DNA of 64,000 nt from CAXMMR01 sp963692975 (GCA_963692975.2 CAXMMR010000037.1:124001-188000), one strand, 5' to 3'. Positions 21,277 through 31,223 are shown, counted from the stretch's first letter. A program made the numbers and translations. The notes: generated by a model from the letters alone, not told the origin.

Positions 21277-22171
21277 GGCTCGCCCGGTCGAACTGCTGGT
21301 CGAGCTGCTGGTCGACGTGGGCGATCTCCGACCGGCAGGCCGCCATCACCGCGTCAGGGATCGGCTGCAGCCCCTGGTCCGGCCGGTCGTAGCGCGGCGT
21401 GGCGCGCAGCAGGGCGCGGGCATACGGGTGCTGCGGCTCGCCCAGCAACTCGGCCGTGCGCCGCTGCTCCAGCACCCGCCCGGCATAGAGCAGGCTGACG
21501 TCGTCGCAGATTTGCGCCACGACGCCGAGGTCGTGGGTGATCAGGATGGCGCCGGTGCGATGCCGGGTCTGCAGGTCGCGGATCAGCCGCAGCACCTGGC
21601 GCTGCACCGTGACGTCGAGCGCGGTGGTCGGCTCGTCGGCGATCACCAGCTTCGGCCGCAGCATGAAGGCGGCGGCGATGAGCACGCGCTGGCGCATGCC
21701 GCCCGAGAGCTCGTGTGGGTAGCAGCGCATCACCCGCTCAGGGTCGTGCATCTGCACCTCTTCAAGCATGGCCAGCGCCCGGCGGCGGGCCTCGCGCGCC
21801 GAGGCGCCTTGCCACATCCGCATCCCGTCGGTGAGCTGCGCCTCGATCCGGCGGCTGGGGTTGAGCGCGCTCAGCGGGTCCTGCGGGATCAGCGCCACAT
21901 GGGCGCCGAGCAGGCGCCGGCGGCGCGCGGCGTCCAGCGTCAGCAGCTCGGTGCCGGAGAGGCTGATCGCCCCCGCCGTCACCTGCATGGTGCGCGGCAG
22001 CATGCCGAGCACGGCGCGCCCGACGGTCGACTTGCCGGCGCCGCTCTCGCCCACCACGCCATGCACCTCGCCCGGCGCCACGGTGAGCGACACCGCGCGC
22101 AGGATCGGACCGCCCTCCCGGCGGCTGGAGACCACCGAGAGCGATCGCACCGCCAGCAATGCGTCCGTCAC
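21269..22171 (-). CDS. Peptide/nickel-type ABC transporter ATP-binding protein (DppD/OppD-like)
   Basis: About 300 residues. Walker A is GESGAGKST, Q-loop LIPQDPLSALNP, signature LSGGMRQRVLIAAAF, Walker B LVIADEPTTALD and H-loop LITHDLGVVAQ. The GTG at 22171 (VTDALLAVRSLSVV) is preferred because the longer frame reads into the upstream permease gene. The C-terminal HPYARALLRATPR region matches the DppD/OppD substrate-complex domain. It pairs with the DppF-like ATPase as the heterodimeric motor. Confidence 0.93.
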   Translation of the reverse strand: MTDALLAVRSLSVVSSRREGGPILRAVSLTVAPGEVHGVVGESGAGKSTVGRAVLGMLPRTMQVTAGAISLSGTELLTLDAARRRRLLGAHVALIPQDPLSALNPSRRIEAQLTDGMRMWQGASAREARRRALAMLEEVQMHDPERVMRCYPHELSGGMRQRVLIAAAFMLRPKLVIADEPTTALDVTVQRQVLRLIRDLQTRHRTGAILITHDLGVVAQICDDVSLLYAGRVLEQRRTAELLGEPQHPYARALLRATPRYDRPDQGLQPIPDAVMAACRSEIAHVDQQLDQQFDRASHG

Positions 22172-22178
22172 CCGCGCC

Positions 22179-23063
22179 TCACTGACGCATGATCGGATCG
22201 AGCGCCCGGCGCAGCCCGTCGCCGAGCTGGTTGAGGGCGAGCACGCTGATGAACACCGCCGCCAGCGGCGCCGCAAACACCCACCACGCCTGGTAGATGA
22301 TCTGCCGGCCGGAGGCGATCATGCCGCCCCAGGTGGCGGCGTCGGACGACACCGACAGGCCGACAAAGGAGAGGATCGCCTCGACCACGATGGCGATGCC
22401 CATCTCGAGCGCGATCAGGGCCAGCAGGCCGGGCAGCACGTTGGGGAGGATTTCGCTCAACAGGATCGTCCAGCGCCCAAAGCCGAGCGTGCGCGCGGCG
22501 GTGACGTAGTCCGCCTCGGACTGCGCCATGGTGTCGGCGCGGATCACCCGGGCGAACCGCGTCCAGTCGATGATGGCGATGGCAATGATCACCGAGACCA
22601 CGCCGGAGCCCAGGATGGCGACGATCAGGATCGCCAGCAGCACGGCGGGGAACGCCATCCAGATCTCAACCAGCCGCGAGACGATCACGTCCACCCAGCC
22701 GCCGAAATAGCCGGCGACCAGGCCGAGCAGCGTGCCGACGAGCGCGGCCGCGGCGGCGGCCGGCACCGCGACCATCAGCGCCACGCGCGCGCCGTAGATC
22801 AGGCGGGACAGCACGTCGCGCCCCAGATCGTCGGTGCCGAGCCAATGCGCCGGATCGGCGCCGGCAAAGCCCGCCGGCGGCAGCGTCGCCGCCATCAGGT
22901 CCTGGTCCAGCGGGTCGTGCGGCGCGATCCAGGGCGCGAACACCGCCAGCACGATCAGGCCCAGCAGCACGCCGCCGCCGGCGGCCAGCCGCCAGTCCCG
23001 CAGCATGGCGGGCACGGCCCAGCGCCTCGCCGTCGCCGGTCGGGAGCCCATTCCGTCAACCAT
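22179..23063 (-). CDS. Peptide-type ABC transporter permease (DppC/OppC-like)
   Basis: 294 residues with an N-terminal cytoplasmic tail, a first helix (LLGLIVLAVFAPWIAPHDP), the typical GTDDLGRDVLSRLIYGARVALMV segment, five or six further helices and the EAA loop region GFGRWTILLSEILPNVLPGLL. Start ATG 23063 overlaps the DppB-like stop by eight bases. It works in the inner membrane with the neighbouring permease and ATPases. Confidence 0.92.
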   Translation of the reverse strand: MVDGMGSRPATARRWAVPAMLRDWRLAAGGGVLLGLIVLAVFAPWIAPHDPLDQDLMAATLPPAGFAGADPAHWLGTDDLGRDVLSRLIYGARVALMVAVPAAAAAALVGTLLGLVAGYFGGWVDVIVSRLVEIWMAFPAVLLAILIVAILGSGVVSVIIAIAIIDWTRFARVIRADTMAQSEADYVTAARTLGFGRWTILLSEILPNVLPGLLALIALEMGIAIVVEAILSFVGLSVSSDAATWGGMIASGRQIIYQAWWVFAAPLAAVFISVLALNQLGDGLRRALDPIMRQ

Positions 23064-24057
23064 GCCGCAGCTTGGGATTGAGGCCGGCGATGACGGTGTC
23101 GATCAGCAGGTTGGTCAGGATGAACAGCAGGCCGAACACCAGCACCAGGCCCTGGATGAGCGGCAGGTCCCGGTTGATCACCGCCTCGATCGCCATGTTA
23201 CCAAGCCCCGGATAGGAGAAGATGCGCTCCACGATCACCGTGCCGCCGAGCAGGAAGGTGAACTGCACCCCGGTGAGCGCCAGCGTCGGCCCGATTGCGT
23301 TGCGCATCGCCTCGCGGGTGACCAGCCGCAGTTCGGACATGCCTTTGACGCGGGCGACCAGCACGTAGTCCTGCACCATCGCCTCCTGCAGCGCGCCCTT
23401 CAGCACCCGCGCAATGATGGCGGCGAGCGGCAGCGCCAGGGCCGTCGCCGGCATCAGCAAATGGGCGCCGACATCGCGCGCCGCCCGCCAGTGGCCGGTG
23501 ACCAGGCTTTCGCCGAGATAGAACGGCGTCCTGAAATCGGTGCCAAGGCTCGGGTCGATGCGGCCGGAGAGCGGCAGCACCGGCAGCGCCACGCCGAGCA
23601 GCAGCACCAAGGCGAGCGACCAGACGAAGTCCGGCACCGCGAGCAGCAGGCCGCTCACGCCGTCGACCGCCGCCTCGCCCCCACGCCGCGACAGCGTGCC
23701 GACCACGGCGAGCATCGCACCGAGCAGCAGCGCCAGGCACAACGCCGACAGCGCCAGCTCCAGCGTCGCCGGCAGCCGCTCGCCGATCAGGGACGCGACC
23801 GGACGGTGGAACGAGATCGAGGTGCCCAGCTCGCCGCCGAGGATGGCGCGCAGCCAGAGGCCGAATTGCAGCATGATCGAGCCGTCCAGCCCGTAACGGG
23901 TGCGCAGTGCTGCGATGTCTTGCGGGCTGGCACCGGGCCCGATCATCATCGCGACCGGATCGCCGGGGGCGACGCGCAGCAGCACGAAGACGAAGACCGC
24001 GACGCCCAGCAGCGTCACGGCCATCATCGCGGCACGATTGAGCGCGGCGGCCGCCAT
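23056..24057 (-). CDS. Peptide-type ABC transporter permease (DppB/OppB-like)
   Basis: 333 residues. The N-terminal helix MMAVTLLGVAVFVFVLLRVAPGDPV is diagnostic of DppB/OppB, followed by a periplasmic domain, the EAA loop RVKGMSELRLVTREAMRNAIGPTLALTG and the C-terminal FSYPGLGNMAIEAVINRDLPLIQG. It is encoded 16 bases after the binding-protein gene. Together with DppC it forms the membrane channel. Confidence 0.92.
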   Translation of the reverse strand: MAAAALNRAAMMAVTLLGVAVFVFVLLRVAPGDPVAMMIGPGASPQDIAALRTRYGLDGSIMLQFGLWLRAILGGELGTSISFHRPVASLIGERLPATLELALSALCLALLLGAMLAVVGTLSRRGGEAAVDGVSGLLLAVPDFVWSLALVLLLGVALPVLPLSGRIDPSLGTDFRTPFYLGESLVTGHWRAARDVGAHLLMPATALALPLAAIIARVLKGALQEAMVQDYVLVARVKGMSELRLVTREAMRNAIGPTLALTGVQFTFLLGGTVIVERIFSYPGLGNMAIEAVINRDLPLIQGLVLVFGLLFILTNLLIDTVIAGLNPKLRHG

Positions 24058-24073
24058 CTCCGACCCGGCGCCG

Positions 24074-25618
24074 TCAGGCCTGCGTCTTGGTGACCAAAGT
24101 CGGTTGTAACGCTCCCGAAACGTTCGGCGCGACCGCGACCGAGGTCTTGAACAGCACCGGCTGAACGTATTGCAGCAGCGGGATCACCAGGCCCTGTTCG
24201 GCGATCACGCGATCAACCGCCTTCCAGCCGGCAATGCGCTTCGCCTCGTCATGTTCCCCCCAGAGCGGTCCGATCTTGGCGTCCAGGTCGGCGCTCTTCC
24301 AGGCGGAGTGCGGCGACGGGCCGAACATGGCAAAGCCGGTGGAGGTCGTGGGATCGCCGATCGCGTTGCCCCAATTATAGAACGCCATTGGCGCCAATTT
24401 ATGCGCGGCGCGCAGCTCATAGTGCTTGGCGATCTCGTAGACCTCGATGTCGGCGTGGATTCCGACGCGGCGCCACATGCCGACGATCGCCTGGATCATC
24501 TCGTAGTCTTTCGGCTTGAAGCCACGCGTGGTCTGCAAGGTGAAGCTGACGGGATGCGCAGGCGAGTAGCCGCTCGCCTTGAGCAGCGCCACCGCCTTGG
24601 CAGGGTCGTAGGACACCGTGATGGCCGGGTCATACGCCTCGTATTCCGGCGCCTCGAGCGTCGCGAGCGGCACGCCGTAGCCGCGCAGCAGCCGATGGAC
24701 GATGGCGGCCTTGTCGATCGCGTGGATGGCCGCGAGCCGGACGTTCGGGTCGAGCATCGCCGGCGAGGTGTTCGAGATGAAGATCATGCCGATGTCGGAA
24801 ACCGGCGTCGCGATCCCGCTCAGGCCCGGCTTGTGCTTCAGCCGGTCATACTCCTCGTAGGGGATTTCCAAGGTCACGTCCGACGAGCCGCTCTCGATCT
24901 CGGCAACCCGGCTCGTCGCGTCGGTGACGAACTTGAAGACGACCGTCTCGAAGGCCGGCTTGCCGCCCCAATAATGCGGGTTGGCGACCAGTCGCAAATA
25001 GGCGTTGCCCTCATAGGCATCCACCATGAACGGGCCAGTGCCAATCGGCTTCTTCTCGAAACCGTCGGCGCCGACCTTTTGGTAATAGGCCTTCGGCAGC
25101 ACGTAGCCGGTCAGGAACGCCATCCATTTGAACAGCGTCGGGTCGAACGAAACCACGTCGGCGGTGATGCGATGGTCCTCGATCTTATAGTTGCCGATCT
25201 TCGACCAGATGAATTGGATCGGGTTGCCGCTCTTCGGGTCCGCGGCCCGGGTGAGCGACCAGACCACGTCCTCCGGGCTCAGCGGCGAGCCGTCATGCCA
25301 GACGACGTTGCGGCGTACGTCCATGGTGACCTTGGTCCGGTCGGCGTTCCAGCCCCAGGCGGTCAACAGGCCGGGCTCGAACGACAAATCGCCTTTCTGG
25401 CCGACGAACTGGTCGAACACCGAACGGTAGATCGCCTGGATGGTCGGGTTGACGGCCGAGGTGCCGGTGGTCGGATCGAACGACGGCAGCGTCACGTTGA
25501 AGGCGATCGTGAGCGTGCCAGGCGTGGCCGCCCGGACCGGGATACGCCCGCCGATCAGGCCGGCGATCACGGCGCTTGCACCAAGGGCCAGAGTCTGACG
25601 GCGCGGAACACTGATCAT
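24074..25618 (-). CDS. ABC transporter substrate-binding protein, family 5
   Basis: 514 residues. The N-terminus MISVPRRQTLALGASAVIAGL is a possible twin-arginine-type export signal, followed by the mature SBP_bac_5 domain (LTIAFNVTLPSFDPTTGTSAVNP ... GTGPFMVDAYEGNAYLRLVANPHYWGGKPAFETVVFKFV). Family 5 proteins bind peptides, opines, nickel or small aromatic derivatives. Context suggests an aromatic or indolic compound, or a peptide containing one. It is first in the five-gene transporter operon and divergent from iorA across 153 bp that contain the motif at 25665. Confidence 0.92.
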   Translation of the reverse strand: MISVPRRQTLALGASAVIAGLIGGRIPVRAATPGTLTIAFNVTLPSFDPTTGTSAVNPTIQAIYRSVFDQFVGQKGDLSFEPGLLTAWGWNADRTKVTMDVRRNVVWHDGSPLSPEDVVWSLTRAADPKSGNPIQFIWSKIGNYKIEDHRITADVVSFDPTLFKWMAFLTGYVLPKAYYQKVGADGFEKKPIGTGPFMVDAYEGNAYLRLVANPHYWGGKPAFETVVFKFVTDATSRVAEIESGSSDVTLEIPYEEYDRLKHKPGLSGIATPVSDIGMIFISNTSPAMLDPNVRLAAIHAIDKAAIVHRLLRGYGVPLATLEAPEYEAYDPAITVSYDPAKAVALLKASGYSPAHPVSFTLQTTRGFKPKDYEMIQAIVGMWRRVGIHADIEVYEIAKHYELRAAHKLAPMAFYNWGNAIGDPTTSTGFAMFGPSPHSAWKSADLDAKIGPLWGEHDEAKRIAGWKAVDRVIAEQGLVIPLLQYVQPVLFKTSVAVAPNVSGALQPTLVTKTQA

Positions 25619-25664
25619 CAGGTTCTCCCTTCAACGGCGCCGAGCGGGGCGCCACATAATTCGT

Positions 25665-25684
25665 TTAAGCCTAAAGCGATTTGT
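25665..25684. promoter_or_regulatory. Shared 20-bp motif, SBP/iorA divergent promoter
   Basis: The reverse complement of this segment is ACAAATCGCTTTAGGCTTAA. It matches 19 of 20 bases of the motif at 32942-32961 upstream of the porin gene. The core TTAAGCCTAA is one mismatch from the perfect palindrome TTAGGCCTAA found there. It lies between the divergent substrate-binding protein and iorA genes. It is a likely common operator, with the MarR at 19680 the first candidate binder. Confidence 0.6.
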
Positions 25685-25771
25685 TGCTTCTGCCAAGCAA
25701 ACTCTGTACCGTCGCCAGCATCGTCGAGAGAGGGCGAGCGGGGCCGCCTCGTGCGCTCCAGGAGGGGTTTG

Positions 25772-27925
25772 ATGGCCGAACGATCATTCGCCCGCGAGGT
25801 GCAGGATTTGCAGCTCGGCAGCGGCGCCATCTTCCGCGGCGAAGGCATTCTCGCGATTACCAAGGCGCTGCTGCAATCCGGCGTGTCCTATGTTGGCGGC
25901 TACCAGGGCGCGCCGATCTCGCATTTGATGGACGTGCTCGCCGACGCGAAAGACGTGCTGGACGAGCTCGGCGTGCATTTCGAGTCGTCGGCCTCGGAGG
26001 CGGCGGCGGCAGCGATGCTGTCGGCCTCGGTGATGTATCCGGTGCGCGGCGCGGTGACGTGGAAATCCACCGCCGGCACCAACGTCGCCTCGGACGCGCT
26101 CGCCAACCTCGCCTCGGGCGGCGTGCTCGGCGGCGCGCTGATCGTCATCGGCGAGGATTACGGCGAGGGCTCCTCGATCATGCAGGAGCGCAGCCACGCT
26201 TTCGCGATGAAGTCGCAGATCTGGCTGCTCGACCCGCGGCCCAATCTTGAGTCCGTGGTCCAGGCGGTGGAGGACGGCTTCGAGCTGTCCGAGGCCTCCA
26301 ACACCCCGGTAATGCTCGAGGTGCGGCTGCGCACCTGCCACGTGCACGGCCAGTTCGTCGCCAAGGATAACCGCCGGCCCGGCTTCACCCTGCGCGAGGC
26401 GCTGGAGCAACCGCGGCGCGACCTGAGCCGCATCGTGCTGCCGCCCGCGGTCTACGCCCACGAGGAGGAGAAGCTCAAGACGCGCTGGCCGGCGGCGGTG
26501 GAGTTCATCAAGTCGCGGCGCCTCAACGAGCATTTCGGCCCAGCGGACGGCGAGATCGGCTTCATCATCCAGGGCGGCCTGTACAACGCCGTCATGCGGG
26601 CGCTGCACTATCTCGGCCTGGCCGACATCTACGGCGAGGCCGCGGTGCCGATCTACGTGATGAACGTCACCTACCCGATGATCGACGACGAGGTCGCGGA
26701 GTTCTGCCTCGGCAAAACGGCCGTGATCATGGTCGAGGAGGGCCAGCCCGAATACATCGAGCAGGCGCTGCACACCGTGCTCCGCCGACGCGACATCAAC
26801 ACCCGGGTCAGCGGCAAGGACCTGCTGCCCCGCGGCGGCGAATACTCGGCGCCGGTGCTGGTCCGCGGCTTCGAGGCCTTCCTCGGCGCCCATGCGCCGG
26901 CGCTGCTCGGCCGCCGCCCGCCCGCGCCCAATGCTCTGGCGGTGCTGGCCGACCCAAAGGTGAGCCGGCTCGCAGCCACCGTGCCGCCGCGCCCGGCCGG
27001 CTTCTGCATCGGCTGTCCGGAGCGGCCGATCTTCGCCGCCATGAAGCTCGTCGAGCAGGAGCTCGGCCCGCACCACGTGGCCGCCGACATCGGCTGCCAC
27101 CTGTTCTCGATCCTGCCGCCGTTCAACATCGGCGCCACCACGATGGGCTATGGCCTGGGCCCCGCCTCCGCCTCCGCCTTCAACGTGCCGGCGGACAAGC
27201 GCCCGATCTCGATCATGGGCGATGGCGGCTTCTGGCATAACGGGCTGACCAGCAGCGTCGGCAACGCTGTGTTCAACCGGCAGGACGGCGTCATCCTGGT
27301 GGTCGACAACCACTACACAGCGGCGACCGGCGGGCAGGACATCCTGTCGTCGCGCGCCCGCAACGAGCGTCGGCTGACCAACAACTCGATCGTCAAGGCC
27401 GTCCAGGGTATCGGCGCCAAATGGGTGCGCCAGATCGACCGCACCTACGACGTCGCCAGGCTGCGTGACACGCTGCGCGCGGCGCTGACCTCGCAGGAGA
27501 AGGGGCCGAAGATCATCGTCGCCTCCTCGGAGTGCATGCTGAACAAGCAGCGCCGCACCAAGCCGCTGCTCAAGCAGGCGGAGGCGGCGGGCCAGCGCGT
27601 CGTGCGCGAGATGTTCGGCGTCGACGAGGACATCTGCACCGGCGACCATGCCTGCATCCGGCTGTCCGGCTGCCCGTCGCTCTCGGTCAAGCCGACCACC
27701 GACCTGCTGCGCGACGACCCGGTGGCGGCAATCGACCAGAGCTGCGTCGGCTGCGGCAATTGCGGCGAGGTGGCCGAGGCCGCGGTGCTGTGCCCCTCCT
27801 TCTACCGCGCCGACATCATCTCAAACCCGACACGATATGATCGCTTGCTCGCCCGGCTGCGCGGCGCCGTCATCGGCTGGCTGCAGCGGCGCCGCGACAG
27901 CAGCCGGATCGTGTTCTCCACTTGA
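25772..27925 (+). CDS. iorA: Indolepyruvate:ferredoxin oxidoreductase, alpha subunit
   Basis: 717 residues. The enzyme decarboxylates aryl pyruvates such as indolepyruvate to the aryl-acetyl-CoA using TPP, CoA and ferredoxin. Features are an N-terminal pyrimidine-binding domain (GVSYVGGYQGAPISHLMD, then FESSASEAAAAAML), a central domain, the TPP-binding GDGGFWHNGL ... NHYTAATGGQ near residues 485-520, and two C-terminal Fe-S motifs (CTGDHACIRLSGC near 622 and CVGCGNC near 657). ATG 25772 follows an AGGAGG site. It is transcribed away from the transporter operon and followed ten bases later by iorB. Confidence 0.92.
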   Translation: MAERSFAREVQDLQLGSGAIFRGEGILAITKALLQSGVSYVGGYQGAPISHLMDVLADAKDVLDELGVHFESSASEAAAAAMLSASVMYPVRGAVTWKSTAGTNVASDALANLASGGVLGGALIVIGEDYGEGSSIMQERSHAFAMKSQIWLLDPRPNLESVVQAVEDGFELSEASNTPVMLEVRLRTCHVHGQFVAKDNRRPGFTLREALEQPRRDLSRIVLPPAVYAHEEEKLKTRWPAAVEFIKSRRLNEHFGPADGEIGFIIQGGLYNAVMRALHYLGLADIYGEAAVPIYVMNVTYPMIDDEVAEFCLGKTAVIMVEEGQPEYIEQALHTVLRRRDINTRVSGKDLLPRGGEYSAPVLVRGFEAFLGAHAPALLGRRPPAPNALAVLADPKVSRLAATVPPRPAGFCIGCPERPIFAAMKLVEQELGPHHVAADIGCHLFSILPPFNIGATTMGYGLGPASASAFNVPADKRPISIMGDGGFWHNGLTSSVGNAVFNRQDGVILVVDNHYTAATGGQDILSSRARNERRLTNNSIVKAVQGIGAKWVRQIDRTYDVARLRDTLRAALTSQEKGPKIIVASSECMLNKQRRTKPLLKQAEAAGQRVVREMFGVDEDICTGDHACIRLSGCPSLSVKPTTDLLRDDPVAAIDQSCVGCGNCGEVAEAAVLCPSFYRADIISNPTRYDRLLARLRGAVIGWLQRRRDSSRIVFST

Positions 27926-27935
27926 TTGACCGCCA

Positions 27936-29480
27936 ATGGATTTAGGCGCGCCGCTTTCGCCCACCCCGCTGTCGACCGACAAGCCGATCACCATCGCCAT
28001 CCTGGCCATGGGCGGGCAGGGCGGCGGCGTGCTGGCGGACTGGATCGTCGCACTCGCGGAGGCCTCCGGCTGGGCGGCGCAGTCGACCTCCGTGCCCGGC
28101 GTCGCCCAGCGCACCGGCGCCACGGTCTACTACATCGAGCTGCTGCCTGAGCGACAAGGCAAACGGCCGATCTTCGCGCTGATGCCGGCGCCCGGCGACG
28201 TCGACGTCGTGCTGGCGGCCGAGTGGATGGAGGCCGGCCGCTCGATGATGCGCGGCTTCGTCACTCCCGACCGCACGACCCTGATCGCCTCCACCCATCG
28301 CGCCCTCGCCGTGGTGGAAAAGGAGCAGCCGGGCGGCGGCATCGCAGACCCGACTGTGGTGAGCGATGCGGCCGAAATCGCCGCCAGGCGCACCATCAGC
28401 TTCGACATGCAGACGCTGGCGGCGCAGTCCGGAACGGTGATCTCCGCCACCCTGTTCGGCGCGCTGGCGGCGGCCGACGTGCTGCCGTTCGGCCGCGCCG
28501 CCTTCGAGGAGGCAATCCGCGCCGCCGGCAAGGGTGCGGCGCCAAGCCTGCGCGGGTTCGCCGCCGGCTTCGAGCGCGCCCGCCAGCCGGCTGCCGCCAC
28601 CCCAGAGCCCGAGCTGCCGCCGGAGCACCGCGTCGCCGGCAGTCCCGCCTTCGAGGCGCTGTGCCGACGGGCCGAGCGCGAGCTGCCGCCGCAAGCGCAC
28701 CGTTTCGCCCGCGCCGGCCTCGCCCGCCTCGCCGACTACCAGAGCCTCAACTACGCGCAGCGCTACCTGGAGCAGCTCTCAGAGCTGCTGGCGCTGGACC
28801 GGCAATGCGGCGGCGAGGCGAGGACCTTCGCCCTCACCACCCAGGCGGCCAAATACCTCGCCGCCGCAATGAGCTATGACGACGTGATCCGCGTCGCCGA
28901 CCTGAAAACGCGCAGCACCCGGTTCGACCGCATCCGCACCGAAGTCGGCGCCAGAGCCGGCCAGCTCGTCACCATGACCGAATACATGCACCCGCGCATC
29001 GAGGAGGTGCTCGGCGTGCTGCCGCGCGGCCTCGGCCAGGCGATCGAGGCGCGGCCCGGGCTGATGCGCCGGCTCGACCGCGTCGTCAATCGCGGCCGCC
29101 GGGTGCGAACCGGCACCCTGTTCTGGTTCCTGGCGCTCTACGCGCTGGCCGGCGCCAAAGCCCTGCGCCCGCGCTCGCTGCGCCAACACCGCGAGGAGCA
29201 GCACATCGCGCACTGGCTCGCCGTGGTGACCGCCACGGTGCCGCATGACTACGATCTAGCGGTGGAAGCGCTCACCTGCCGCCGCCTCGTCAAAGGCTAT
29301 TCGGACACGCATGCACGCGGCCTGTCGAAGTTCGACCGCGTTCTCGCCGAAATCGCCTTCCTGACCGGCCGGTTAGACGCCGCGGCCTGGCTGCGGCGCC
29401 TCAAGCAGGCGGCTCTCGCGGACGAGAAGGGCGTCTCGCTGGAGGGCGCGCTGGCCACGATGCACAGCGCCTTCCAATGA
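27936..29480 (+). CDS. iorB: Indolepyruvate:ferredoxin oxidoreductase, beta subunit with DUF6537-type extension
   Basis: 514 residues. The N-terminal 2-oxoacid:acceptor oxidoreductase gamma-type domain begins ILAMGGQGGGVLADWI and continues STSVPGVAQRTGATVYYIEL. The C-terminal 300 residues (YAQRYLEQLSELLALD ... KYLAAAMSYDDVIRVADLKTR ... TGTLFWFLALYALAGAKAL) are an extension found in many aerobic proteobacterial IorB proteins. It is adjacent to iorA and shares its promoter. It would complete the enzyme that acts on indolepyruvate or a related aryl 2-oxoacid. Confidence 0.9.
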   Translation: MDLGAPLSPTPLSTDKPITIAILAMGGQGGGVLADWIVALAEASGWAAQSTSVPGVAQRTGATVYYIELLPERQGKRPIFALMPAPGDVDVVLAAEWMEAGRSMMRGFVTPDRTTLIASTHRALAVVEKEQPGGGIADPTVVSDAAEIAARRTISFDMQTLAAQSGTVISATLFGALAAADVLPFGRAAFEEAIRAAGKGAAPSLRGFAAGFERARQPAAATPEPELPPEHRVAGSPAFEALCRRAERELPPQAHRFARAGLARLADYQSLNYAQRYLEQLSELLALDRQCGGEARTFALTTQAAKYLAAAMSYDDVIRVADLKTRSTRFDRIRTEVGARAGQLVTMTEYMHPRIEEVLGVLPRGLGQAIEARPGLMRRLDRVVNRGRRVRTGTLFWFLALYALAGAKALRPRSLRQHREEQHIAHWLAVVTATVPHDYDLAVEALTCRRLVKGYSDTHARGLSKFDRVLAEIAFLTGRLDAAAWLRRLKQAALADEKGVSLEGALATMHSAFQ

Positions 29481-29493
29481 GCCGCCAGCCTCG

Positions 29494-31077
29494 TCACCGC
29501 AACGATTTGGCCAGCAGATAGCCCGAGCCGCCGCCAAGCCCAGGGCCCGGATGCGTCGCCGCGCCGATGTGGTAGAGGCGTGGCAACGGCGTGCGATGGT
29601 TGATGGTGCCCTTGAACGGGCGCCAGAGGAAAAACTGGTCCATGCCGCAATAGCCGCCGTAAGGGTCGCCGCCGACCAGGTTGACGTTCAGCGCTTCGAG
29701 GTCGGCCGGCGAGTAGGCGCGGCGGCTCAGGATGGTGTCGCAAAAGCCGTCGATATGGCGCGACAGCGTCGCCTCCACCCGGTCGGCATAAGCCTCGCGG
29801 ATCGCTGCCGTCCAGCGTCCGTCGGCCGGCGGCGCGATCTCGCCGGCCGCATCGCCGCTGATCAGGCGCGGCGCCTCGGGGAGTTGCAGCCACAGCACCG
29901 CATGGCCCGCCGGCGCGCGCGAGGGGTCGAGCGCCGTGGGCTGGCCGACGCAGATGGTCGGCTCACTGGGCAGCACGCCGCGCTCCGCCTCGTTGGCGGC
30001 CTTGGACACGCCGTCCAAACCCGGCGTCAGATGCAGCAGCGCGACGTGCTCCAGCCCCTCGGCCCGCCAGCGCGGCGGGCGCGACAGCGCGTAGTGGATC
30101 TGCATGTTGCCCTTGCCGTACCGATAGCGGCCGAGCCCCTCGGTCACCTCCGCCGGCAGCGCCTCGCCGGCCAGCAGGCGACCGTAAAGCTGCTCCGGCG
30201 CCATCGAGCAGATCACGCCGCGCCGGGCGACGTGCCGGGCGCCGTCGGCGAGCACCACGCCGTCTGCGCGGCCCCTCGCGCCGCGGGTGACGCGCACGAC
30301 CTCGGCGCCGGTTCGGATCGTCCCGCCCTGGTCGGCGATCAGCCTGCTAAAGGCGTCGAGCAATGCCTGCGCGCCGCCGGTCACGATCGGTGCGCCGGCC
30401 GCCTCGAGCGCGAAGCCGATCACCTTCAGCATCTCGCCCGAGGTCGCGCTCTCCGGCCCCAGCCCGGTGTGCAGCACCCAGGGCGCGAACAGGTCGCGCA
30501 CCAGGCTGGAGCTGTAGCGGCCCTCGAGATGCGCGCGCGCCGAGGTCAACGCCTCGCCCAACAGGCCGGCGAGGCTGCGCGGCCCGCGCCGGAACAGTTC
30601 GACCAGGATCGTGCGCAGCGTCGCGCGCGACCAGAGCTGGCCGCCCAGCAGGGCGAAGATCAGCGCGGCGTTGCGGCCGAACAGCGTCATCTCGCGCTCA
30701 AACGCGGCACCGTCGCCCACCGCCGCGGCCTCGAACGCGGCGACGTTGGCCTGCCGGGAGCGGCTCAGCACGAGGTGCCGGCCATCCGGCCGCAGCACGC
30801 CCGTGGGCACCTCGCTCTGGGCAAAGGCGAGGCCGCGGCGTTCGAGCTCGGGGCCGAGCGCCGCATAGGCGGGCGAGGTGACGAAGAGCAGGAACGTCGT
30901 CGCCATCACGTCATGCACGAAGCCCGGCGCGCTGATCGCCTCGGTCCGGATGCAGCCGCCGATCCGGTCGTTGCGCTCCAGCAGCAGCACACGGCGGCCC
31001 TTGAGCCCAAGCATGGCGGCGCAGACCAGCCCGTTTATGCCGCTGCCTACGACGATGTAGTCGGCGTCTCGCATCAT
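29494..31077 (-). CDS. NAD(P)/FAD-dependent oxidoreductase, phytoene-desaturase-like (copy 1)
   Basis: 527 residues. The N-terminal dinucleotide motif is VVGSGINGLVCAAMLGLKG with ERNDRIGGCIRTE, and the C-terminal FAD motif is GAATHPGPGLGGGSGYLLA. The fold is that of phytoene desaturases, retinol saturases and related amine-oxidase flavoproteins, but there are no other carotenoid genes here. It converges on iorB and is divergent from the homologous gene at 31224. Its role in the indole/aromatic locus is unknown; desaturation or oxidation of a ring intermediate is a guess. Confidence 0.85.
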   Translation of the reverse strand: MMRDADYIVVGSGINGLVCAAMLGLKGRRVLLLERNDRIGGCIRTEAISAPGFVHDVMATTFLLFVTSPAYAALGPELERRGLAFAQSEVPTGVLRPDGRHLVLSRSRQANVAAFEAAAVGDGAAFEREMTLFGRNAALIFALLGGQLWSRATLRTILVELFRRGPRSLAGLLGEALTSARAHLEGRYSSSLVRDLFAPWVLHTGLGPESATSGEMLKVIGFALEAAGAPIVTGGAQALLDAFSRLIADQGGTIRTGAEVVRVTRGARGRADGVVLADGARHVARRGVICSMAPEQLYGRLLAGEALPAEVTEGLGRYRYGKGNMQIHYALSRPPRWRAEGLEHVALLHLTPGLDGVSKAANEAERGVLPSEPTICVGQPTALDPSRAPAGHAVLWLQLPEAPRLISGDAAGEIAPPADGRWTAAIREAYADRVEATLSRHIDGFCDTILSRRAYSPADLEALNVNLVGGDPYGGYCGMDQFFLWRPFKGTINHRTPLPRLYHIGAATHPGPGLGGGSGYLLAKSLR

Positions 31078-31223
31078 CGCAGGTCCTTGTCGAAATCCGG
31101 GAAAACTCGTCTACCAAAACCAGGCAGTCGCTCCATCCGCGAGACGGCGGCGCTTTCACGCTCAACAGAGTTCGTGCAAACGGGTCCGCTGTCGAGCCCG
31201 GCCGCGCAAGATCAGGAACGCGC

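Noticed and set aside
20413..25618. Naming the ABC transporter as a dipeptide (dpp) or nickel system
   Set aside because: Subunit types are clear but the substrate cannot be read from sequence; context points to an aromatic or indolic compound instead.
24170..25771. N-terminal extension of the iorA frame by about 530 codons
   Set aside because: It lies opposite the substrate-binding protein gene; a clear AGGAGG and ATG at 25772 start the conserved IorA sequence.
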